Source of the DNA: Chara braunii
Lineage: Eukaryota > Streptophyta > Charophyceae > Charales > Characeae
Direction of reading: 5' to 3'
DNA: 28,139 nucleotides
Assembly (NCBI GenBank): GCA_003427395.1
Contig: BFEA01000419.1
Span: 319,521 to 347,659, forward strand
The position numbers and the translations under genes were made by a program. Positions within the stretch are counted from its first letter, which is position 1; each line of letters starts with the position of its first letter. Below the pieces are notes generated by a model. That model was not told where the DNA came from. It was given only the letters and a program-made list of their open reading frames with translations, and ran no database searches. Below are positions 16,960 through 27,597 of this stretch, piece by piece.

Positions 16960-19349
16960 CGCTTGATATCTATATTTGTCTGAAAGAGATCCAGTTGGGG
17001 TTTCAATGCCTGCCATCTTCTCATAATCTCCGTATTTATTTGCTGTTGGATCTGTTCGGTTATTTCTGGCCCTTCTACCCTAACCCCTTCTATATCCAGG
17101 AAACATCATTGCCACCAAAGATCCCATAGGATTGCTCTCCATCCCAATTTGAACATTTTCTCTACAAAGTCAAATGCCTCCTGGGCCTGTGGCCAGAAAC
17201 CTGTGAGAATGACCCTCCATAACCACGGCCATGGCGGGTCAGGGGCCATCTTTCTTAATATCCTGTCCCACCAGCGCCACGTCAGTTTCGTCGTAGGGCA
17301 CAACATGAACACATGCTCGATGGTTTTTGCACTCTTGCTTGACGGAAAGGCTTGCAAGGATCGCGGGCACCAGGGTAGGGCATGTCCTTTCTGCTCCAGA
17401 TTTGTATGGTCAATCAACCAGTTCATAGTATGGAGGCAACGGTGGGCAATCTGTAACTGTAATGAGGTGACTTTTGCTGGTTTTGCTTTCCGTTCCTGAA
17501 ACCAGGGGATTGGTTTGAGAAGAGAGCGGTCCACATTAAGGTGTTTTGCCCATTTGTCATTTATCACATCTCTCAGCGGTCTCTTGGGTCTGAGCATTTT
17601 GTACATGGATTCGACATTCAATTTGTGGAGGTTGGTCTTCTTGTTGGGGCCTGCCCTTCGCCCCATGGGTTTCCACGCCCATTCCTCTGGGTCTAAAGCA
17701 ACTCTTGTATTCCAGTGGAGAGCTGAAAGGCTCAGACTTCCTCTCTCTCGCCCTGGACTCGTATCCGGAAGAATTGTCTTGTCCATTCAGATAAAGGGAT
17801 CCCAATTGCCCTACAAAAATCCTTATGGACCGAGTACGTATCTTTCTACTAGGGTGTCCTGTGACCTTGTCAAATGTATTCTCCCTAGGTGCTCAAGATC
17901 TCCTATGAGCCCGTTCCTTCAACAAAGAGTCTTTTCGCAGCGTCCTATACCATGAGAGTGGTATCCTCTCTATGAGATTGTCCAAATTTTGTGCAACATG
18001 GTGACAGTGTTTTAGCGTGGAACGTAGTTCTTCTGCCGTCTTGAAGTTCCAATTTTTCCGCTCCTTGTTTCATTTATCTCTTATTCTGATTACTCCTTGT
18101 TTCACCTATCCTTTCCATGGAGATGCTGAGCTGTCCATCATTTGGCCTTGCCTATTTGTGAGCCAACGGTTCCCAAAAAGAGGTTGTTGGAAACCTCCTC
18201 CAACCGGTCTGGGTGCTGCCTTTCCGGGGGGGGGAGTCGTCGCCAACTTCTCAACAACGAGGACCAAAATTGGTCCATGGCCCCATTCGGGCTCCCTCCC
18301 CTGTTCGGCCATTTTCTTGGGATCGTCCAATAGCGATCCTCCAGCCACGTCAGAGGGTGCACTCCAGGAGGGGCAGGGGGAGCTAGGTGTGCCAAGTGCT
18401 CTAGGGCCATAGGCTGCCAGGGACAGTCCATGACAAAGATCAATTTTTTAATCCATTGGAGTCGTATGGCTTGGGTTGGTGTTCTCGGATCTATTATTTC
18501 CAAACCTCCTGCACTCTTTGGTTGGATGGCCGAGTCCCAGGCCACCCTGCTGATGACATTTTGCAGGTTTCTGTCTCCTCGCCATAAAAAGGCTGCCACC
18601 TTAGCTTTTAGTACTCGTACCACCTGTTTGCTTAAGGGCGAGACGAGGGACTTGTACCATAGTGATGCAAAAAACACGTTGTTAATTACCAGTTCCCTGC
18701 CTAGAAGGGATGTGAACTTCTTTCGCCAGTTTGCCAACTTGGATAGGGTCGGAGAGGTGATCCATTCGTCATTTGTTGGCGGACAACCTGTTGCCATCAT
18801 CGAGACTCCTAAGATTCAGAGCGATGCCTCCAGAGGGAGCCATGAAATGTGCGGGGTTTCTGGAGGGCACCCACCTTGAGAGTGGATCCACCACCCCTAT
18901 GTCCGGTTTCCCCAAATTACTTCCATGTCAGAGACCTGAGAGAATCGTTTTATCAAGCGCTGGATCTCCTCCATGTTCTCGGTCGTGGCGTCCTCCATAA
19001 TCTTGAGGTCATCAGTGAACAGGGAACATACCTGGATTGCTTCTTCTGGAATATGGGATATTTTAATTTTGTGAGACTCCTTGTTAGTACGAAGGTTTGC
19101 CGACAAGGCTTCCATGATGATTAGGAAAAAGAAGGGGGCTATCAGGTCCCCCTGGCGCACCGAGCGTCTCAATTTTACAGGGGGGGTCAGTGAGTCATTG
19201 ATCTAGACGCTTGTGGTGGGATTATTGTGGGGGATACATACCCATCGCCTGAACACTGACCCAAAATTCATTTTCAGAAGGCATCTGTCCAAACAAACAC
19301 AATCCACGTGATTGTATGCCTTCTCGAAGTCTATGAACACGTTGAAAAG

Positions 19350-19580
19350 GCTACAGGCAACAATGCAGTCATAGAAAGTCGGTAGGCATTATTACCAGAT
19401 TCCGTTATTTCTCGAGAATTCTTGAACTCTCAATGTGTGGGATGCTGGACCCACTTTCCAGCAGGTGCTGCTCCCCACCAATAGATGGAGCTTCCCAGGG
19501 AATGCTAGGGTAGTCTGCTCTTATCAGCTCCCCTAGCATCAACGCAGGGTGTTTTTCTTAAAAAAAAAATAAAAAAAAAT
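19350..19580 (+). mobile_element. SINE-like insertion in LINE B RT (copy 9)
   Basis: The RT protein is continuous on both sides (HQKAA… and FNVFIDFEKAY), so 19350-19580 is an insertion. A 5-bp AAAAG occurs at each side (19345-19349 and 19581-19585), a plausible but short target duplication. The right part (19439-19580) is a subfamily-2 SINE-like copy: GGGATGCTGGACCC, CAGGTGCTGCTCCCCACCAA then TAGATGGAGC, then an A-rich tail. The left 89 bp (19350-19438) is not seen in other copies; it may be a longer 5' end or an additional piece. Confidence 0.8.
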
Positions 19581-19744
19581 AAAAGTGCGGCCTTTTGATG
19601 TGATTGACTAGTTAGTTGGAGGACCTCATGTATCAATAATATATTTTCCTGGATGCTCCTGTTTTGCATGAAGCCTGTCTGTGCGGGGTGTATGATGTCC
19701 TCCATAACTGTGGTCATTCTGTCGGCCAATGCTTTAGCCAGCAG

Positions 19745-20058
19745 CTGCGTAGCACGGGGCGAACAGCTCGCCAACATGTTCGGGCGAACATAATTTTTTT
19801 TCGTAAAAATAAAAAATAAAAAATGCAGTTTTTGATTTTTAACGCATGATTGGCTACGAATTTGAACATGACTCCAAGGCAAACGTTGCTTGTATTGTTA
19901 TTTTACATAACATATATTTGTTTCAGATTTTTTTGAGAACTGTTTTTTTTTTTTAATTTATATTTTTTATGTTCGCGTTTGGAGGGTTTTGGGCGCTTGT
20001 TCGCGTTTGGGCGAACATGTTCGCGTTTGCCTCCGAACACGAACACGGTGCTACGTAG
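19745..20058. mobile_element. hAT-like non-autonomous DNA element, 314 bp, with 8-bp TSD
   Basis: The element splits the LINE B RT between YKLLA and LLAKALAD. GCCAGCAG flanks both sides exactly (19737-19744 and 20059-20066), an 8-bp duplication as made by hAT-type transposases. The ends are inverted: CTGCGTAGCACGG on the left and CTACGTAGCACCG read inward from the right. Several GTTCGCG/GCGAACA words lie near both ends (right side: GTTCGCGTTTGG two or three times), possible transposase-binding repeats. The centre is AT-rich and has no gene. The superfamily call rests mainly on duplication length; the ends do not match a hAT consensus that I know. Confidence 0.8.
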
Positions 20059-21862
20059 GCCAGCAGTTTGTAGGTTACCATGAGTAAGGTAATCGACCCA
20101 TAGTTACGTATGTCGCCCTTTTTATAAAGTAAAAAAAACAGTCCCTTACCTATTATCTTACCCATGTTCCCTGAGTCCCATACAACGAAATAAAACTCCA
20201 GTAGTTCCTGACTCAAGGTGTTCCATATTGTTTCCCAAAATTCTTTGGGAAAACCATCTATTCCAGGTGTCTTATCCTCCTCCATTTTCATGAGGGTCGT
20301 CCAAATCTGTTGTTTAGTAAGGGGGACTTCAAGACACTCTCGTTTAGCATGGGAGAAAGACTTGTCCATAGGTGTCAAAAAGTCCTCTATCATCTGGTGA
20401 CGAGTCTCCTCTACTGTGATTGGGATGTGTGTTGCAAATTAGTCTTTGTAAAAATCCTGGGCTATTTTGATGCACCTTGTCATTGTCAGAGCGGGCGACG
20501 CCTCGTCCGCTTCCGGGTCGTATAGGACTTTGATGGTGGTTCGCTTCTCTTTCACTTGTGCAATGCCGAAAAAATGTGTGTCTATTGCTCCCTCTGTTCT
20601 ATACTTTGAGAGTTTGGTTCGGATTCTCGCACCTTGCCAGCGGTATTGAGCTTGTCTCTGCAGTTGTCCCTTTAAATTTTGGGTACGACTATTCCCCTCC
20701 TGATCGAGGGATCCTGTTCATGCGAAAGTTTTTGCTGCTCTAGTTTCAATAGTTGGGTCATGGTTTCAATTTCTTGCTGATGTCTTTGTGTTGCCAAGTG
20801 TTTGGCAAATTCATTGTTTTTTTGACGAGAAAAATTAGACAATTTTTGAACCCTGTGATGTAAGATTCTAGTTCTGGCAGTCGCTCCCTCCAAAATTTCC
20901 AGGCATGCCTTAGGTATTGCTGGAAGGATTTTAGATGCGGCAGGGATGTATTCAGTTTATAGTAGCCACCCACGATTGGGTTTCTTGCGAAAAGTCAAAG
21001 CGGTCATGCACATCTTATGATCTAGATTTGGGAAGGGGCTTAATGGAAGGATTGCCGCCATAGTCAAAACCCCTTCCAACGTGTTTGTTAAAATTATCAG
21101 GTCTATTTGAGATTTTGATAACCTAGTTGGGTTATTGTTTCTTATGCAAGAAAAAACGTGTTCTGTAGGGTACAACCGCCTGAAGGAATAAAAAAGGGAA
21201 AGAGTTTCACATACATTTTTTAGCATCCGTTCATCCTCCTCCACAATCTCCATTGTGGATGGGGGGACCCTCCAACGATCGAGCCACTTGTCTGGAGCAG
21301 CATTGAAATCTCCATTCAGGATCAATGGGATGTCGAGATGTGTTTTGGTTGTAATCTTTTCCATGAAGGTCCTGCGCTCCTGCACTGCATATATGCACAT
21401 AATATGCACCACCTCTAATTCTAACATACCCAATATGAACACCCACCTGCCTTTTTCTTTATCCGTCTCCCATTAGATCACTCTTGAGTCTGGAGGGACC
21501 CATATTGCCACCCCTGCTCAACCAGGGCCCGGGGAATATGCCTGATATGATTGATATGGTCACGCGAGTTTGAGGGTCCTGCGGTGGTTTGACGTGTCCA
21601 TTAAATGTGTCTCTTAAACACATGCCACGTCTGGTCAAGACCTCTCTCCCACCTCTCGTAAAAGATCCCATATTACTTAAGTTTTGTTCATGACAGGTGG
21701 ATGCCAATCCATTTACGTTAATGGATCTAAGATCCAAATCCATTGTCTGTAGGGTTTTTTTCCATGCTCGGTTCCTACCGTACGGTGCTGCCACCCAGTC
21801 CATCATTCCATTTTTACCCGCCCCGTTCGCTGTTTGCGTGGTTGATTAGACAACAGTTGATG

Positions 21863-22660
21863 TTTTTTTTTTTTTTTTTAGTTGTTCTTTTGTGTTTTGG
21901 AATAACAGGGTTAAACTCTCCTCTAGGGTTGCTGGTCCCATAAAACTCCTCCATTGAAGATGCCTTTGCGGGCAATCTTGCACAGGCAGACGATCAAATC
22001 ATCCCCAGACCATATATGGTTCGACTTCACCTTAAGGCTCTGCAGTTCTAAGAAGGTTTTGTGACCGATCTAGATGAGCCCCACTTCTTTGTGTTCCTCA
22101 AAGAGGACAAACACATCCCAGTCCTCCACTTTGTGAGGGCCCCCTGATGCGATCAAGGATGTTGTGGCCCCTAGCTCGTAATGGTCCGCCACAAAGGCCC
22201 TCACCTCTTTCATTTTGAAATCGTCGGGATCGTCCTGTCGCCATCAGTGGAGGGTTAGTATAGTCGTTGTGATCAGCCGGCGACAGTCCAAGTTCCCATT
22301 TCCCCCTCCTTTTTTCCGGACTGGGATTACTAGGACTTTACTGCCTTCTGCCAGGGCTGCTTCGTCACTTTGTGGTGTGCTTTTTCCACTAGATGTCTTA
22401 GTTTAGACCTATGGGATAGCTCCTGATTTTCTTTTTCCTCTTCCGGGGGTGCTTTCGGGGGGGGTGCCTTTTCCTGTTCCGGTTCATGGGCGGGGTGTTC
22501 CTGCTTGTTTTGATGAGGGAGGCGGAGGAGTTGTCCCTGCACTATGTGCCACACCCGGTGCAAGGTCGTCTGCCAGCTGATGCTTCTGGGGAGCCTGTGT
22601 TCCAGAGCCCGCTTCAGAGTTTCACTACTGTCCAACATGGTGAACAGGTATACGCATGCA
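21863..22660 (-). other. Extra block between LINE B ORF1 and ORF2, ends in A17
   Basis: LINE A has about 50 bp between ORF1 and ORF2; LINE B has close to 0.9 kb. Read on the minus strand the extra part contains open stretches: one with KHPPRKHPRKR-like basic residues, then LAEGSKVLVIPVRKKGGG, and then KMKEVRAFVADHYELGATTS…DWDVFVLFEEHKEVG. After a single TAG comes IGHKTFLELQSLKVKSNHIW. It finishes with A17 (T17 at 21863-21879 on the plus strand). The poly(A) at the coding-strand 3' end suggests an inserted retrocopy of an mRNA. The alternative is an ORF1 C-terminal domain that LINE A has lost. I do not recognise the protein. The higher-coordinate boundary is approximate. Confidence 0.5.
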
Positions 22661-22673
22661 TCGTCCCACCACG

Positions 22674-24700
22674 TTATTGCGGACGCAGATGATATAAGAG
22701 CCAGTCCGCTGGGCCCCTAAAATTTGGTCTCTGTGTCTCCTTGAGTCCTTGGGCCAGGGGGAACTCTCGCCGGTCTGTTTCTGCGTCCGACATCTCCACC
22801 TCTGGTATTGGGGGGGTGGCATCGACCTCCATAGGTTGGGGTCCGAAGGCCGGGCCCAAGGGGTCCTTTCCCTCTGTGAACGACAAGGTTGACCATAAGA
22901 ATTTAAAAGGGGGGGGTCCTGGGTCCCTAATTTCTGCAGATACGTCTTTCTTCCCACCTCCTATTTGCCCTCCCTCCTTCGGTTCTCCCCCTTGGGAGGC
23001 TTCTGTCTGATGGCTTGCTCTTGTCTTTTGCTCCCCATCCTTGATCTGTGTTGCGCCCATTCCTTCCTTCCCCCCCCCCAATAAATCTCGCTCCATCCCT
23101 GGGTTGGACTGCTTGGGACCCCTGTTCTGTCCTTTCAAGTTCTACCGTTCTTGGTCCATTCCGAGGACTGAAAACGGGTTTGTAGACAAATTTTGGATTG
23201 TGGTCGCATTTTGAGTTGAGCTGATTTTCTGCTTTGATTTTCCTTCCTCTTGTTTGGACATATCTCCTTTCTGCTGCAGTTTTTTTTTTCTTTTTTTGTC
23301 ATACCTATTACCACATGCTTACTGCGTTTGATTTCCAGGCGTAGTCCTGTGGGTGAGGCTCCAAAGTTTTCGTTCGCTGTCCCTGTTGGGCCTGTTGGTT
23401 TGTAGGGGTGGGGATGGGAGTTTAGGGGGATCGTCCATGTGCTTCTCCACTGATTGAGGGGGGTCCAGCTAACCGGGGGTTTGGTTTCTTGGTTTGCTGT
23501 CTCCTATCCTTCCCATTCCCATCCCCTTACTTCTCCCCCTGCTTCTCTTCGTCGATATAGACCCAGCCTTCGTGGACCGGATCGACCGTTCGCCAAAGTG
23601 TTCTTTTGATAGAATCCCGAAGAAGGCGTCCCATGGATTTGACCTTCTTCTCTGGATGGTGGGGGCAGTCCGGCTCCGCTGCTAGGTGGCCATAAGCTTG
23701 ACATTTGAAGCACCACGGTCGTGTTTTGTGGGCAGTGTGGATTTTGTACTCACGGCCCCCTATGCGGAAGGGGATTACATCGTCGATGCAAAAGATATGA
23801 TCTTTGGGTAGATCGATCACCATCGTAAGGTAGTTGTCCCGTTGAGCTACGTAGGGGGGAGAGTGGCTCAATGAAGTCGATTATGTTAGACTTTTGGGCC
23901 AGGTCCTGTACCACTGCTGCTTGGATTTCAATGGTCACGTGCGTGTATTCCACCCGGTATTGTTGGTCTCTGCTGTCGTTGGGAGGACCATAGGTAGATC
24001 CTCACCTTTGATTTGCCACAGCGGATGCTGCGCTAGGTATCCATTGTTCTCTTGTCTGCATCAAAGATGCAGATGATCGTGAAGACCGACGAGGAGATAG
24101 GCTGGATCAAGAAGAATTCTCTTGCTGCTTCTTCAGAGCCTTTGAATATTGCACGTCTCTTCCTGATCCAGACGATCTTGTCGTTGGTCGTTTTATAGGC
24201 CGCATCGTCGTAGAACACCCAGTTACTGGCGTGGCGGGTGTACATCTCGTCTCTCTTTTAACAGTCATTTCGTCAAAACGGACATATTATATTTTTTGAA
24301 CGAAATTGAAATTGATTTTTTGGGCCAAAATCCGGTCCAAATTTTTAGCTCCTGGGGATCCCGCATTCCCAGAACGCCGGACCCCCTAGTTTGCCCTAGA
24401 TGTATCTGGTCTTTGCTTGAGGTCAGATATAGGAACGCTGGACCCCCCGGAGCCAAAAATTTGGACCGGATTTCGGCCCAAAAACTCAATTTCAATTTCG
24501 TTCAAAAAATACAACATGTTCTTTTTGACGAAATTGCCATTTTTTTTACCTTGTTTGAGGGGAGTGCTTTTACTCTGTGTTGTTTTCCCCCCTGGCTGAT
24601 CATTCGATCTTCTGCTTTGGCCAGGAATTCAGAGAGAGAAAAATGCACTGACGGTTGTGAGGTTATCCAAAGGGATTTCCCATTTCTGTTGTCCCTCTTC
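22674..24700 (-). pseudogene. LINE B ORF1 pseudogene (zinc-knuckle protein)
   Basis: Blocks match LINE A ORF1 in order. They are EGQQ…IPLDNLTTVSAFF (near 24690-24640), SEFLAKAEDRMISQGGK, RHASNWVFYDDAAYKTTNDK (24245-24033), and VTIEIQAAVVQDL…IIDFIEPL (23953-23860). Next come DDVIPFRIGGREYKIHTAHK and the knuckle WCFKCQAYGHLAAEPDC (C-x2-C-x4-H-x6-C), then HEGWVYID. The tail has DPLGPAFGPQPMEVDATPP, parallel to LINE A DPFQTAFGPAPMEVDSVPS. Breaks include a fold-back insertion at 24261-24543, a shift in a C6 run near 23853-23858, and stops after EEKQGEK and around 23140-23520. The protein would bind RNA in the retrotransposition complex if intact; this copy cannot. Confidence 0.88.
24261..24543. 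mobile_element. Fold-back MITE with 86-bp arms inside LINE B ORF1
   Basis: The arms at 24267-24352 and 24449-24534 are inverted copies of equal length (86 bp) with few differences. They start ATTTCGTCAAAA and include GAACGAAATTGAAATTGA and CCGGTCCAAATTTTT. The centre (96 bp) holds two direct copies of GAACGC(C/T)GGACCCCC. Position inside LINE B is shown by protein similarity to LINE A on both sides (QGGK…KALPSNK and KRDEMYTRHASNW). TTTTA at 24256-24260 and 24544-24548 is a candidate target duplication but lies in T-rich sequence. Confidence 0.82.
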
Positions 24701-24730
24701 CAACCCCTGTCCCTCCCTTCTTACAATCAG

Positions 24731-25216
24731 TTATTCCCCACAATACAGTTTCTTTAGTTTGCTTGGCCATAAGTGTGAGGAGGCTGGGGATGTCAGGCTT
24801 TCTATTTTGTCATTTGTTTTTTTTTTAGCTTTTCTTGTTCGATGTTTAGCCCGTGAGGTTCTGTTTTGTTCTCCCCTAAGTTTGCTATAGATTCCTCTGT
24901 TGGGGTCTGTGCCTTTTTTGACACTCTTAGAAGGGTGGGGTCTGCGGCCTGAGTGATGCCTGACTGCCCCAAGGTACAAGATCACCAATTTTCCGCCTTT
25001 TTTCTTCTTTCGTGCATCCTCCTTGATAATTGCCATGATGTTTAAAGAGGCTTTCGGGATGGGGGAAACAAGATGGGGCGGGACAAAGCATGATAGGGGA
25101 AGACCAGGACTAGTAGGGTACTCGAAGAAATGACGGAAGCCTTGCCAGTAGATTGGTGACCCATTCTGAGTGACGATGAAGACCCCGGAAGAGCGCTGGC
25201 TGGCAACCAGCCGCAA
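24731..25216 (-). CDS. 161-residue open frame, possible N-terminal extension of LINE B ORF1
   Basis: I do not recognise the protein. It begins MRLVASQRSSGVFIVTQNGS and continues IYWQGFRHFFEYP. The second half is strongly basic (ARKKKKGGKLVIL, RAKHRTRKAKKKTNDK) and it ends at a stop at 24731. The next recognisable LINE B ORF1 block lies about 40 bp downstream in another frame. That and the basic composition suggest it is the ORF1 N-terminus disconnected by a frameshift. LINE A shows no counterpart upstream of 11918, so an unrelated gene piece is also possible. Confidence 0.35.
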   Translation of the reverse strand: MRLVASQRSSGVFIVTQNGSPIYWQGFRHFFEYPTSPGLPLSCFVPPHLVSPIPKASLNIMAIIKEDARKKKKGGKLVILYLGAVRHHSGRRPHPSKSVKKGTDPNRGIYSKLRGEQNRTSRAKHRTRKAKKKTNDKIESLTSPASSHLWPSKLKKLYCGE

Positions 25217-25653
25217 CTAGTCAGGTCGTGCGCCGTTCAGATGCTTTGTGCCACGATGGAACACCCGCTAGCACTGCGTCTGGCGCACGTGCACAACCCA
25301 TCTGCGTGGCTGGCACGACTGTTCGCGCGTGATGGTGCTCGCACACGGGGGTGCTCGCGCAAGGGTGCTCGTGCGTGTGCGAAGCGTGTTAACGCACGCT
25401 TCAGTGCGCGGGCGCTTGCGCAGGAAGGTGAGCACCAGGGAGTGTAAGTGGCCGAAATCTACGACGAGCATGGAGTGGAATACGGGATGGTGATTAACGG
25501 CTTGAACCTCGTCACTTAATGCCCTCTGACTTTTGAAAGCACGTCAGTGTCATCTCTCTGCTTCGCGCTTCATGTGAGTGATGCTGCAGGCTAACATATC
25601 GAAAGGAGGGGAGTATTGTTTGGTATCGAGTGGTACTTCATGAGTAATCACTA

Positions 25654-25707
25654 CATCTTGCGAATTTAGGTGGAGGATGGTCGGTTCATCGCGAGAAGGA
25701 GAAGAGT
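25654..25707 (+). repeat. Dispersed repeat, copy a
   Basis: CATCTTGCGAATTTAGGTGG, then AGGATGG and TTCATCGCGAGAAGGAGAAG. A second copy about 1.9 kb away at 27545-27597 differs at roughly one base in five. Both lie in gene-free sequence. Confidence 0.6.
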
Positions 25708-27544
25708 TCAGTGTGTCCTGCGTGGTGGGAGGAGGATTGTTGGGGGATAATGAGTGGGAGGTACTTGAAGCTGGAGCCCAAGAGCAGCTAAGTGTTCGTC
25801 ACAAGAGGGCAAACTTCAACTCGTTTTCAGGTCGTTGGCTGATCATCGCCCGTTCTGCTTCAGCTGAGCGTCAATCACAAAAGATCATCATCGGCAATAA
25901 CACAATCATCATCCATCATCGTTATCATCATTGTTTTTTAAGTGGTGTTGAGATATGGGTTCATCATCATCATCAGTTTCGTTTTCTCAGTTGTGTCGTG
26001 AAATGAGTAAGTAGGGATATTTTGGGTAGGAAATCTCTTTCTCTATTCCTATTCTATTCTCTTACCTCTCATCTTTTCTTTTTCCTTCTCTTCTACTTTT
26101 ACCTTCCTGCTTTTTGTCCTCGCCTACCGACCGTCACTCGTTGTAAGACACTGCGAGCTCATTTGTCTCACCGCAACTGCTTTGTTACAGGGCTTCGCAA
26201 GGGCTGGTTGGGTTGTGCGCAAGATGGCAGGGTGATGAAGATGAGGGAGGGAGAGGGAGAGGATAAGGGTGGAGGACAATGAGGGAGAGGTAGGGGAGAT
26301 AGAGAGGTAGATACGATAGAAATAGGGTTGGGTGAAGGGGGGGGGGAGGGGGATTTCACGCATGTCTCTTTTTACTGATTTTACCTAGCATTAGCATCAT
26401 CATAAGTTTTCATGGTATAGTGGGGGAAGTCTCCTTTTCTATATCAACGTAGAATTTCTACAACCAACTAGTTAGTCATCTAAGAATCTAAAAATCTATC
26501 CATAGTCATCATCACAATCATCATTCTTAATACTACCATCTATAATCATATCCTAATTAAACATTTTAAATTTTTAATGATTTTATTGTATTATCAACCA
26601 TCTTAGCTTTGGATCTTAGATAAGATATTAATAACCTAAACTGTTTTTTTTAATACCGAAAATCCCTAACTAATACATTTGTTTTCTAATTTTTCACGCA
26701 TATCTGCTCTCAAGTCCTTCTATCAAGAACCTAGTTATAAATTACTATTTAACTATTTCTTATTTCATCTCTGAGTGGCATGAATGCTCCTTTTCTACAT
26801 TCGTATTTTCATCTGATATTTCTGAAGAATATGTTGTCTTTTTCTATAATTCTAAAACTACTATCATCCTGAATCTCTCCTGTGGGATAACATGGTATGA
26901 GACGGGGAGAGCCCAACTCTGCAGGGGTTTCATTAGGAGGGTGGTGAAACCCTGGAGGGGGCACGGGCAGATTGTGATGAATACTATATTCTGGGCTGGG
27001 CATTAAATCCCAGCGGTACTTTAGGTGGGATAGACAATGGTATACTTTGGGTGGGAACTGTATGCCACTGGGGAAATGAGGTGGGACTGTACCTAGTTGG
27101 AGCAGAAGAGGAAGGATCAATTAGTCTTTTTTCTTCAGCGGAGGCAATGATGGGACAAGGGAATTGAGGAAATGGAGGAAAGAAGGAAGGGGGGAAATTT
27201 TTCATTTTCTTATCATCTGAATGCTATATCAAGCTTTCTGTCCTTTCACCCCTGGTGACTTCTAGTTTCCTGTTATGAGGTACAGTATTCCAAGAGATTG
27301 TAAACTTCAGGCTGTCGTTAGCAGAGTTGTCTGGTTCTGTGCTCCTGCTTTGCCGATGCCAGAACGACGCTGGCCAATGCTGGGGCGTTGCCCTGTAACC
27401 TGCAGGTAGTAGGAGCGCTAGGCCTTGTAGATAGATCTGGGGATTGTCGAGGGTGGAAGGTAATCCATTGGTGTACGGGGGGGAGCTGCCATAACAACCT
27501 ACTACTCATCGTGGGACCATGCAAGCCATCCGACTACTGTTCTT

Positions 27545-27597
27545 CATCTTGCGAGCTATGTGGTGGAGGAGGTTTGCTCATCGCGAGAAGAAGAAAA
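27545..27597 (+). repeat. Dispersed repeat, copy b
   Basis: CATCTTGCGAGCTATGTGGT, then GGAGGAGG and CTCATCGCGAGAAGAAGAAA, matching 25654-25707 in the same orientation. Flanks beyond the core also share GTGGGA and GGGTTTG-like words, but not convincingly. Confidence 0.6.

Larger units (their letters stand above)
16975..21806 (-). pseudogene. LINE B ORF2 pseudogene (endonuclease-RT-zinc finger)
   Basis: Begins near Met 21806 (MDLDLRSINVNGLA). The endonuclease has INVNGL, a CV-stop-ETHL motif, GDFNAAPDK, SQIDLI and LDHKM. The RT has RNYGSITLL (usually RNYRPI), QTGFMQNRSIQEN, FIDFEKAYNHVD (second Asp of the motif changed to Asn), RSVRQGDLIAP and FTDD. The connection has FLWRGD and PKSAGGLEI. The C-terminal zinc region is HRCLHT…PWCPRS…EHVFMLC, with one Cys of the finger replaced. 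Stops include 21616, 21562, 21520, 21475, 20441, 19205, 18899 and 18818 (first base on the minus strand), plus frameshifts. Two insertions split the RT: one between YKLL and AKALAD, one between HQKAA and FNVFIDFEKAY. No RNase H domain is visible. Not functional. Confidence 0.93.
16960..24700 (-). mobile_element. LINE B: plant-type L1-like non-LTR retrotransposon, decayed and nested
   Basis: This second minus-strand LINE has the same ORF1-ORF2 order as LINE A, and block-by-block protein similarity is visible along its length. It has been interrupted by at least three elements: a SINE-like insertion (19350-19580), a 314-bp element with 8-bp duplication (19745-20058) and a fold-back element (24261-24543). 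About 0.9 kb of extra sequence separates ORF1 and ORF2. The right boundary is uncertain: ORF1 similarity to LINE A is visible to about 24700, and the open frame to 25216 may be its N-terminal extension. The left boundary is where C-terminal similarity fades, around 16960-16975. Codon usage is more GC-rich than in LINE A. Confidence 0.93.

Noticed and set aside
16398-16966. Overlapping 145-codon frames on the plus strand
   Set aside because: Length is due to the purine tract at 16628-16713; outside it there is no protein-like composition.
22019-22029. GGTTCGACTTC as a Pol III B box
   Set aside because: No A box at a suitable distance and no tRNA fold; the word lies in the near-open protein-like block of LINE B.
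23853-23858. Frameshifts near the same place in ORF1 of both LINEs (about 11110 and 23855), suggesting programmed frameshifting
   Set aside because: The shift needed to rejoin the frames differs (11 bases after the shared Pro-Leu in LINE A, 19 in LINE B, so different phases), and LINE B has a C6 run prone to indels. Independent decay is simpler.
26809-27205. Proline-rich minus-strand frames as a gene
   Set aside because: Two overlapping frames are both proline-rich, there is no domain, start context or splice pattern to support either, and composition alone can explain them.
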